A stretch of 64,000 nt of DNA from Marinobacterium iners DSM 11526. Its GTDB lineage: Bacteria; Pseudomonadota; Gammaproteobacteria; Pseudomonadales; Balneatricaceae. A model generated the notes under the pieces. It did not search any database. It worked only from the letters and a program-made list of their open reading frames with translations, and had not been told where the DNA came from. This document shows, piece by piece, positions 52,147 through 58,905 of the stretch. Location of the stretch: contig NZ_FNRJ01000001.1 of assembly GCF_900107855.1 (NCBI RefSeq), positions 186,001 to 250,000 of the forward strand. The letters run 5' to 3'. The stretch's first letter is position 1. Every line of letters begins with the position of its first letter. Made by a program: the position numbers and the translations under genes.

Positions 52147-52809
52147 CTACGATCGGAATAGCACTTTCCCCAACGAGGTTATGAAGGGCATAAACTCGCT
52201 GCGAGTCATATCCAAATGATGGAACATTAAATCAGCCGCCAACTTTTCATCTCGTTGCATAATTGCCTCAGCAATAGCAATATGTTCTTGAGCAGATTCA
52301 GCGGTCATACCCGCAACACGGTGGATATGACGCCTGTAAGGGGCGACTTTTCTTCGCACATTAAACACCGCACTCACCAGTTCATCATTACTGGTCATTT
52401 GATACATCAGTTCGTGAAACAGCTTATTTGAGAGAGAGTACTCAGGTACGCCCTCTGCAGAGGCATCAGTTGTTTGCTTGGCCAAAGCCAATAATTCTTT
52501 TTTGTCCTCAACGCTCCCAGATCTGGCGGCAAGCCGCGCACAAGACGATTCAAGCACAGCCAAAAACTCCAACAGGGATAATACATAAGTAAGGCTTACT
52601 TCCTTGACGAACACCCCACGACGCTCCCGATGCTCAACGAGCCCCTCGCTCTGAAGCCTAGCTAAAACATCTCGAATCGGAGTCCTAGATACACCGAATT
52701 CAGCCGCCAGGTCACGCTCGTTTAGACGTTCTCCTGCAATATAAAATCGGTCTAGAAGGCGTTCTTCAATCGTTTTTTTTATCTGATCCCTATCCAAAGG
52801 ACGCTCCAT
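52147..52809 (-). CDS. GntR-family regulator, FCD (FadR-like) subgroup
   Basis: A 220-residue transcription factor. An N-terminal winged helix (LNERDLAAEFGVSRTPIRDVLARLQSEGLVEHRERRGVFV) is followed by an FCD ligand-binding domain with the likely metal-site histidines (NKLFHELMYQM, RRHIHRVAGM, AQEHIAIAEAI, HHLDMTRSEF). It is the last gene of the TRAP/MatB operon and the likely repressor of it; a similar GntR-type regulator controls malonate genes in rhizobia (MatR, GtrA). ATG 52809 has a weak ribosome-binding site; a TTG at 52851 lies inside a hairpin and is less likely. Confidence 0.85.
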   Translation of the reverse strand: MERPLDRDQIKKTIEERLLDRFYIAGERLNERDLAAEFGVSRTPIRDVLARLQSEGLVEHRERRGVFVKEVSLTYVLSLLEFLAVLESSCARLAARSGSVEDKKELLALAKQTTDASAEGVPEYSLSNKLFHELMYQMTSNDELVSAVFNVRRKVAPYRRHIHRVAGMTAESAQEHIAIAEAIMQRDEKLAADLMFHHLDMTRSEFMPFITSLGKVLFRS

Positions 52810-52828
52810 TTTGCACAAAGCTTGATAG

Positions 52829-52858
52829 GTGCCCTTTGAGCTGAAGCCCAAAGGGCAC
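52829..52858 (-). other. Strong stem-loop between dctP and the gntR gene
   Basis: A perfect 10-bp inverted repeat GTGCCCTTTG/CAAAGGGCAC with a 10-base loop, 12 bases after the dctP stop and 19 bases before the regulator start. There is no T-tract. It could attenuate regulator expression or protect the 3' end of the transporter mRNA. Confidence 0.6.
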
Positions 52859-52870
52859 TACACATTAAGA

Positions 52871-53860
52871 CTACTTATTGTATTCCGTCAGTACCTCCAC
52901 TAACAGACCCGCATCATCACCATACGTGCTGGCAAACTCCTGCATATACTTGTCAGTCAGTGAATTGATAAGCTGCTCGTCGTCCTCCTTAAAGCTGATC
53001 ACTGTTTTTGATTGCGACTCCACAATTTTAGCAAGTCGCTCAGACTCCGCATCAAAGTTTTCCGCAGACCACGCGATCGTGTTCCGGACAGCCTCCCTGA
53101 CGGCCTGTTGCTCAGATTCGTCCAATCGATTCCACTTACGGAGGTTCATCAGCAGGGCATAAGGTGTACGAACAATGGACCGCTCAAGCCGTGCTGGAGC
53201 AACTGTAGCCAGCCCCAGGTTGGCATAGGACGAATTGGTTGTAATAACACCATCCACACCACCTGTCTGCAGCTGTAAGAACTGTTCCGCCGCACTCATG
53301 AATACCACTGAAGCTCCAAGGTCTTGCAGAACCGGATCCGTGTACCCACCGACCCCCCTGATCCGTTTACCGGAGAACTCCTTGATGCTGGATATAGGAT
53401 CCGCAAGGAAAACCGTCGTTTCACCAGACGAGTTCACGAAGCCAAGCAACTTGACTTGAGATGTCTCAAACCGCTTCCCCAGTATATCAAGCACACGAGG
53501 GTCATTCGCAAACTCCAACAATTTTGAATCTGTCATCGATTTGGATGGGAAGGGAATTGTGAATATCCGCATCAGATCAACACTGCCAACCGCATAACCA
53601 CCAAACAAGCTATAGATATCTACCGTGCCTCTGGCAGTCGCCATAAACCCATCCCGGCCTTTTACCAGTGACTCCGATGGATATACTTTTACATCGAAAG
53701 CATCAGAGTTGAGCTGGTCAGCAAAGTACTGTGCAGTTTTCCCCCTGAAATCTTCAGTGGGGAAATAATGTCCCAGCCGAAGCACCTCTTTAGCATAAAC
53801 AGACATCGAAAGCATGGAAGCCAACAGAACTAGCATGAACTTTTTACTTAGCGTTATCAT
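52871..53860 (-). CDS. TRAP transporter solute-binding protein (DctP family)
   Basis: A 329-residue periplasmic protein that captures the substrate for a sodium-driven TRAP transporter. A signal peptide (FMLVLLASMLSMSVYAKE) leads to the DctP fold, with the substrate-carboxylate region SGKRIRGVGGYTDPVLQDLGASVVFMSAAEQFLQLQTGGVDGVITT carrying the usual arginine (Arg in GKRIRG). ATG 53860 lies 6 bases after GAGG; an ATG 4 codons upstream is less likely. Operon context (MatB-type ligase) points to malonate or a close dicarboxylate. Confidence 0.85.
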   Translation of the reverse strand: MITLSKKFMLVLLASMLSMSVYAKEVLRLGHYFPTEDFRGKTAQYFADQLNSDAFDVKVYPSESLVKGRDGFMATARGTVDIYSLFGGYAVGSVDLMRIFTIPFPSKSMTDSKLLEFANDPRVLDILGKRFETSQVKLLGFVNSSGETTVFLADPISSIKEFSGKRIRGVGGYTDPVLQDLGASVVFMSAAEQFLQLQTGGVDGVITTNSSYANLGLATVAPARLERSIVRTPYALLMNLRKWNRLDESEQQAVREAVRNTIAWSAENFDAESERLAKIVESQSKTVISFKEDDEQLINSLTDKYMQEFASTYGDDAGLLVEVLTEYNK

Positions 53861-53892
53861 ATAAAGCCTCATTTTTTTTATGTGTATAGCGC

Positions 53893-55170
53893 TTAATAGA
53901 TAGCTGTCAGCGAGGGAAATACCGAAAGAACGGCAATCGCAACAGCGTACAGTACGATGAACGGGATCGTGCCTCGAATGACCTGAGCAAGCGTAAGCCC
54001 AACAACACTATCTCGAACAACGTAAAGACATAGGCCGACAGGCGGCGTTATAACGGCGAAGCACATGTTCACCATAACCACGACACCCAACCAGATGGGG
54101 TCAAAGCCATAGGCAATCATTGCCGGAAATATAATCGGGATGGCGATAATCACGAGAGAGATGGCATCAAGCAGCATTCCGAGGAAAAACAGCATCACCA
54201 TCACAATGATGAAGAATGTCCATTTATTCAGTTCAGCCGAAATAACCATCTCGGCGACATGTTGAGGCACCTGCGCATTGCTGAGGGCATAACTGAACAC
54301 CATTGCGAATGCCAGTATTGCCAACAACATGCAGTTGGTCTTGGTGGATTTGACGAGTGCCTGTGAAAAAGTTTGTACCGATAGTGAGCCTTTTAAGGCC
54401 GAAATGACCAGCGCACCGAAAACCCCTATTGCAGCTGCCTCTGTCGGCGTGGCAACACCATTATAGATACTGCCAATGACGACGATGATCAGGAAAATAA
54501 CTGGCCCCGCAAGCAGTAGCGAGCGGACAAAGCTCAGATTCTCATGCAGTTCAACTTTCACGTCCCCATGGAATTTGCGCTCTTTCATTGAAACGAAGAT
54601 GACATAGCCACACATCATCAATACGATAACGATCCCTGGAACCAGTGCGCCCGAGAACAGGTCAGCAATCGACGTTTCCGTTACAACACCGTACATAATC
54701 AGTGGCAGGCTTGGAGGAATGACCATGCCTAGCCCACTGGAAGCTGCAACGGTACCCGATGACATCTCACCACTGTAGTTACGCTTCATCATTTCGGGTA
54801 TAGCCACACTGCCGATCACCGCCGCAACACCAACGGCCGTTCCGCTAACTGCTCCAAAAATTGCACCTGCTACAATAGCACTGATTGCGATGCCACCCGG
54901 CAGACGGCAAAACCACTTATCTACACTTCGAAACAGGTCTTTGCCAACACCGGAGCTGTTGATAATCTCGCTCATCAGAACAAACAGAGGAATTGCGACC
55001 AGCACAAATTCGGAAACAGTCCCCCAAATGATGTCTGAGACTGCCACAGACGCTTCAATGCCGCCTACATACACGATGCCCAACAGAGCTGAGATTGCCA
55101 GGGAGAAAGCGACTGGTGTCCCCAGCGCAAGCAGTATCAAAAGCGAGGAGATAACGATGATCACCATCAT
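53893..55170 (-). CDS. TRAP transporter large permease (DctM family)
   Basis: A 425-residue membrane protein with about 11-12 segments that forms the translocation path of the TRAP transporter. It has DctM signatures such as FVLVAIPLFVLMSEIINSSGVGKDLF, FGAVSGTAVGVAAVIGSVAIPEM, GMVIPPSLPLIMYGVVTETSIADLFSGALVPG and GVATPTEAAAIGVFGALV. ATG 55170 overlaps the dctQ stop (ATGA); the open frame reaches 17 codons further but that would lie within dctQ. Confidence 0.9.
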   Translation of the reverse strand: MMVIIVISSLLILLALGTPVAFSLAISALLGIVYVGGIEASVAVSDIIWGTVSEFVLVAIPLFVLMSEIINSSGVGKDLFRSVDKWFCRLPGGIAISAIVAGAIFGAVSGTAVGVAAVIGSVAIPEMMKRNYSGEMSSGTVAASSGLGMVIPPSLPLIMYGVVTETSIADLFSGALVPGIVIVLMMCGYVIFVSMKERKFHGDVKVELHENLSFVRSLLLAGPVIFLIIVVIGSIYNGVATPTEAAAIGVFGALVISALKGSLSVQTFSQALVKSTKTNCMLLAILAFAMVFSYALSNAQVPQHVAEMVISAELNKWTFFIIVMVMLFFLGMLLDAISLVIIAIPIIFPAMIAYGFDPIWLGVVVMVNMCFAVITPPVGLCLYVVRDSVVGLTLAQVIRGTIPFIVLYAVAIAVLSVFPSLTAIY

Positions 55171-55682
55171 GCTGCTTCTCCCTGACCAGTATTCACAACT
55201 CGGCTGATATTTCGAAGACATTGCCGTAGCGCCTCAAAAGCCAGTACGACTGACCCAATCGGCATTAACATCTGCGGTATATACAGCGGCATCCCCAAAG
55301 TAGTGGATGATTGCCAATTCAGTTGATACGACAATAACGCCATATCATAAGTGGCATATCCCACTACCAGTGCGAGGATCAGTACGAGCAGATCCACGAG
55401 TGCCATAAAAACCAATTTGGGTGAACCGGAGAGCATATCAACAAATATTGACATGCTGACGTGCCCCCCCTCTCTGTAAACCCGACCCGCCGCAAGAAAA
55501 AGTATTGACGAGACCAAATACCCAGAAACTTCAGACACCCAAACGGAGGAAGAACTGAACAAGAAGCGATTAGCCACCTCCCAGGTTATGGATATCACCA
55601 AGAAAACCGTGATAATTTGAGAAATTTTGAAGCAAAGATCACCCACTTTTCCAAAAGCACTATCTATTATTTTTATAATCAT
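55167..55682 (-). CDS. TRAP transporter small permease (DctQ family)
   Basis: A 171-residue four-helix membrane protein, the small TRAP subunit. It has ITVFLVISITWEVANRFLFSSSSVWVSEVSGYLVSSILFLAAGRVYREGGHVSMSIFVDML, the typical E-V-S...G-H-V-S layout, and a second helical pair. ATG 55682 follows AGAGG by 5 bases. It precedes dctM with an ATGA overlap and follows the MatB-like gene by 32 bases. Confidence 0.88.
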   Translation of the reverse strand: MIIKIIDSAFGKVGDLCFKISQIITVFLVISITWEVANRFLFSSSSVWVSEVSGYLVSSILFLAAGRVYREGGHVSMSIFVDMLSGSPKLVFMALVDLLVLILALVVGYATYDMALLSYQLNWQSSTTLGMPLYIPQMLMPIGSVVLAFEALRQCLRNISRVVNTGQGEAA

Positions 55683-55714
55683 AAGAACCTCTATTTTTAT
55701 AAGCGGTGCTTTAT

Positions 55715-57229
55715 TTAGATAAAAAGGCTTGTATGCTCCGCTCTCAAATGAGCCTTTAAGACTTTTCCCATTGCATTTCTTGGCAGCTCCGCAACAACCT
55801 TCACGGCTTTAGGCACCTTGTATCCTGCAAGGTTTTCTTTGCATACAGCAATGACATTTTCGGCAATCGTGTCGGATTTCTCACCCGGTACCACCACCGC
55901 TACCACGGCCTCACCGAAATCAGGATGGGGCACACCAATGACCGCAGACTCCTGTACCTCAGGGATGGCATCAATGACCAGCTCAACCTCTTTGGGGTAT
56001 ACGTTATATCCTCCTGATATGACGAGATCTTTCCCCCTCCCCGAGATATACAGATAACCTTCTTCATCAAGTCTCCCCAGGTCACCGGTTTTAAACCAGC
56101 CATCACGTGTAAACTCTTCTGCTGTCTTCTCGGGTTTGTTCCAGTACCCTTTCATAACAGCTGGCCCCTTTATCTCGATTGAGCCGACATCACCAACTGC
56201 AACACTATCGCCACTCTCCGCAGTGATCCTTACCTGAACGCCTTCAATGGGAAGGCCAACAGAGCCAATTTTACGTTCCAAATTATAGGGGTTGCTGGTA
56301 ATGATGGCGGATTCCGTCATGCCATAACGTTCCAAAATGACGTGGCCCGTGCGTTCATAGAACTGCTGACTGGACTCTTCAAGCAACGGCGCTGATCCAG
56401 AGATGAACAATCGCATTCTGCGCGTCAATTCTTTATCAAAGCCTGGGGCTGCCAACAGGCGAGTGTAAAAGGTGGGCACTCCCATCATGACCGTGCTCTG
56501 TGGGATGTTTTCCATGACCGTCGTGGTGTCAAACTTCTCCAAAAAGATCATTTTACTCCCGGAGAGCAACACGCAATGCGTTGAAATAAACAGGCCATGT
56601 GCATGAAAGATAGGCAATGCATGTAACAGCACATCAGAGTCATCAAACATCCACGCTTTGGTTAGCGCCTGTGCGTTCGAGGTTAGGTTGGCGTGGGTAA
56701 GCATCGCCCCTTTAGGCTGCCCGGTCGTTCCCGAGGTATAGATAATAATCGCAACATCGGAGCCATCCCTCACCACCGGGGGAGCCAACTCTTCATGGAT
56801 AACATCGGCCAAAAGAGTGGCACATTCACCACTATCGTTAAATATCACCGAGCCAAGGCGAACATGAGCATCAATCGCTTTTTTATTTTCCACGGCCTTT
56901 GCAGCAGAGCAAAAAAATATTGCAGGTTTGCAGTCACAAAGAAAATAATCGACCTCTTTGGGTGTATATGCGGTGTTCAAGGGTACAAAAATACCCCCTA
57001 CCCTGAGGACAGCCAAGTAAAGAAGAAAACCATGCGGACTTTTATTTATTTGGGCCGCGACCCGATCACCAGGTTCAACCCCAAGGTTATGGAGATGCTC
57101 TGAGAAAATAGAGGTTATATTCAACAGATCATTGTAGGTGTACGTCTTTCCTGCGTGCTCGACCATAAATATTTTTGATCCAGACACGGATGCAGATTCT
57201 ATAATTCGACTGAAAAAATTCTCATTCAT
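55715..57229 (-). CDS. matB: Malonyl-CoA synthetase (MatB type)
   Basis: A 504-residue adenylate-forming acyl-CoA synthetase, predicted to make malonyl-CoA from malonate, ATP and CoA. The P-loop YTSGTTGQPKGAM (residues 164-176), LPIFHAHGLF (205-214), MGVPTFYTRLL (249-259), RYGMTES (301-307), the hinge region GRGKDLVISGGYNVYPKE (397-414) and the catalytic Lys489 (RNAMGK) are in place. The HAHGLF, VPTFYTRLL and GGYNVYPKE stretches resemble MatB more than general long-chain ligases, but substrate choice is inferred. It starts 5 bases after the carboxyltransferase gene with AAGGA inside that gene's end. Confidence 0.78.
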   Translation of the reverse strand: MNENFFSRIIESASVSGSKIFMVEHAGKTYTYNDLLNITSIFSEHLHNLGVEPGDRVAAQINKSPHGFLLYLAVLRVGGIFVPLNTAYTPKEVDYFLCDCKPAIFFCSAAKAVENKKAIDAHVRLGSVIFNDSGECATLLADVIHEELAPPVVRDGSDVAIIIYTSGTTGQPKGAMLTHANLTSNAQALTKAWMFDDSDVLLHALPIFHAHGLFISTHCVLLSGSKMIFLEKFDTTTVMENIPQSTVMMGVPTFYTRLLAAPGFDKELTRRMRLFISGSAPLLEESSQQFYERTGHVILERYGMTESAIITSNPYNLERKIGSVGLPIEGVQVRITAESGDSVAVGDVGSIEIKGPAVMKGYWNKPEKTAEEFTRDGWFKTGDLGRLDEEGYLYISGRGKDLVISGGYNVYPKEVELVIDAIPEVQESAVIGVPHPDFGEAVVAVVVPGEKSDTIAENVIAVCKENLAGYKVPKAVKVVAELPRNAMGKVLKAHLRAEHTSLFI

Positions 57230-57234
57230 TATTA

Positions 57235-58341
57235 TTATCCTTCAATACGGTCAATTATTTTTAACGCAATGAGTTCAACATTTACTTTTTTGACATCACC
57301 AGACACAATAATCTGATCAACAACGCCATAAGGCAGGGCCTGAACCTTAACGTTTGCAGAAGCCGTCACTTCAGTGGATGCAGAGGCAAGCGCTATGTAG
57401 AGCCCGCCTGAGACATCTTCTGCAAAGTGGCATATGACCTCACAGCCCTCATCCACCTTGTGATAAATTGCTTCAGACAGCCCATAAAGCAGATAGCTTT
57501 GGTACGCATTTTCATCCTGAGTATTGAGACTGTGGCATGGCCATTCACACGTAAGGGTGAGTGTATTTTCTCGATCCCAGTCTGTTACAGCCGATATCAG
57601 GGCCGCGAGGTCTACAACGGAGGGAGCGGTAGTTCCTGCACAGTACAAACCTGCAGCATTGATGTGCACTCGGGGGGAAACATTCTGCGGCCCTGCTGCC
57701 ACGGGTATATGAGCCATATCCAACTCAGCCGCATTTGGACCGCTGCGAGTAAGAGCCTCTATTAATGCCCTCTTCACCTCGCTTTGACCTTCAGCCCAGA
57801 CCCCTGATGCATCTTTTTCAATACGATTCTCTGCAGCGATAATCGCACTCACATCCTGGTTCCGGTTATCCGAGAGTTTCTCCAGCACTCGAGGACCTGT
57901 CATCGAGACACGAGTAGAGGGCTCATAGATACGCGTATCCCCCCCCATCGCAAGCAGACTGGCTCCACCAAAAACATTTCGCCCCATAAGGACAATGAAG
58001 CGGTGGCCTCCCGTTCGAAACTCAAGAACAGACCTCAGCAACTTTCTAAAAGACGCCTGAATACCGTCTCCTTCGCTTAGTCTTGCTCCTGCCGAGTTGA
58101 GATAAAAAAGAATGGGCCAGCGTTTCTTTGCAGCGTATTCAAATACTTTGCAAATATGGTCAATTTCAACCGCACCAAGAGCGCCTTTATCTGCTGTATT
58201 CTCGGAGCGGATCAATACAACAGGCTGGTCGTGAAAGCGCGCGCACCAACTGGTCACTGAAAGCGGGTTGCCTGTTAAACCAAGCGCCAAAGAATTCAAA
58301 AGTGCGACATGCTCGTCGATGAACGTACGCATGAGCTCCAT
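57235..58341 (-). CDS. Fused MdcD-MdcE-like carboxyltransferase, candidate malonyl-CoA decarboxylase
   Basis: A 368-residue protein with two crotonase-fold carboxyltransferase halves. The N half (about 1-190) resembles malonate decarboxylase subunit MdcD: GALGAVEI (53-60), YLNSAGARLSEG (80-91), FGGASLLAMGG (124-134), MTGPRVLE (147-154). The C half (about 215-368) resembles MdcE: YGLSEAI (286-292), FAEDVSGGLYIALAS (306-320), then VKVQALPYGVVDQI. Both Gly-Gly segments expected to form oxyanion holes are kept. It is compact: separate MdcD and MdcE are each about 240-290 residues. No biotin motif, acyl-carrier subunit (MdcC) or MdcA gene is nearby. The first gene of the operon; ATG 58341 follows AAGGAAA. 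Decarboxylation of malonyl-CoA is my inference; a transcarboxylase or methylmalonyl-type activity is possible. Confidence 0.65.
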   Translation of the reverse strand: MELMRTFIDEHVALLNSLALGLTGNPLSVTSWCARFHDQPVVLIRSENTADKGALGAVEIDHICKVFEYAAKKRWPILFYLNSAGARLSEGDGIQASFRKLLRSVLEFRTGGHRFIVLMGRNVFGGASLLAMGGDTRIYEPSTRVSMTGPRVLEKLSDNRNQDVSAIIAAENRIEKDASGVWAEGQSEVKRALIEALTRSGPNAAELDMAHIPVAAGPQNVSPRVHINAAGLYCAGTTAPSVVDLAALISAVTDWDRENTLTLTCEWPCHSLNTQDENAYQSYLLYGLSEAIYHKVDEGCEVICHFAEDVSGGLYIALASASTEVTASANVKVQALPYGVVDQIIVSGDVKKVNVELIALKIIDRIEG

Positions 58342-58360
58342 GGTATTTCCTTTTTGTTTT

Positions 58361-58372
58361 TTGGTATACCAA
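58361..58372. promoter_or_regulatory. Palindromic operator candidate for the GntR regulator
   Basis: TTGGTATACCAA, a perfect 12-base palindrome 19 bases upstream of the first gene of the malonate-type operon. It fits the TGGT...ACCA pattern of FadR/FCD-type operators and the GTATAC core reported for MatR-like proteins. Confidence 0.6.
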
Positions 58373-58396
58373 ATATAGCAACTGAAGCACCATATG

Positions 58397-58423
58397 AGTA
58401 TATTAGACTTTAGTCTAAATCAA
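58397..58423 (-). promoter_or_regulatory. Possible operon promoter with a second palindrome in its spacer
   Basis: On the minus strand TTGATT (58418-58423) and TATACT (58397-58402) are 15 bases apart, short for sigma-70 but usable if a neighbouring register is taken. The gap holds the inverted repeat TTAGACT-TT-AGTCTAA (58403-58418). A regulator bound there would block polymerase. Confidence 0.4.
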
Positions 58424-58451
58424 TGTGTATCGTCGTCATGCCTTTGTATGA

Positions 58452-58796
58452 TTCCAACACATACAGCACCAGCATGCTTATGACCTGCTCTACACCCTCA
58501 GATCACTGGATTTTTCAGTCAGCAGCACGGCTTGGGAGCATCAGGAGGGACGCGCGTACCCGGGTGCTGCCATGCTCAGTGGAAAAACCGCTGCAGCCAT
58601 GATCAACACCCTTGGTATTCCTTTAGTTCGAGTTGGTTACCCATGGATCGGAGATGCTCAGGTGCCAGAAGAGTTTTCCGAAGGCCTGGGCGGCATGGGT
58701 GTAAGTAACATTGATGATCTAATAAAACCAATTGAAAACATTATCTACTCAATTATCGCCTGCTGTACCAGGGCAAGAGAAGAGATAAACATATAA
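58452..58796 (+). pseudogene. Possible gene remnant or short ORF of unknown function
   Basis: A frame open for 114 codons from the stop at 58449 to the stop at 58796. The first ATG is at 58572 (74 residues), but the sequence before it (YDLLYTLRSLDFSVSSTAWEH) reads like normal protein and runs on into GRAYPGAAMLSGKTAAAMI and LGIPLVRVGYPW without a break. There is no good ribosome-binding site at 58572. It looks like the C-terminal end of a larger gene whose beginning was lost. I do not recognise the parent family. It lies between the malonate-type operon and the DmpR-type regulator, on the opposite strand. Confidence 0.4.
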
Positions 58797-58803
58797 CCAT
58801 CCT

Positions 58804-58836
58804 GGAATAGGTCATTTGTAAAAAATGGCCTATTCC
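58804..58836. terminator. Long hairpin between the remnant and the sigma-54 activator
   Basis: A 14-bp stem (GGAATAGGTCATTT/AAATGGCCTATTCC, one G-U pair) with a five-base loop. It follows the remnant's stop by 7 bases and the activator's stop (minus strand) by about 70 bases. No T-tract follows, so it may terminate or only stabilise RNA. Confidence 0.5.
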
Positions 58837-58905
58837 GGCTTAACGCAAGGCAATTTTTCAGGGCAATGATTGTGATAGTTTACATGACTGATAATCCAAA
58901 AGCGT

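Noticed and set aside
52016-52219. A 67-codon plus-strand ORF at the left edge of the operon
   Set aside because: It overlaps the 3' end of the GntR gene, has only a poor ribosome-binding site, and its translation is unremarkable.
58342-58905. Possible sigma-54 (-24/-12) promoter answering the DmpR-type activator
   Set aside because: No TGGCAC-N5-TTGC match, even relaxed, was found by eye on either strand in the gaps near the activator.
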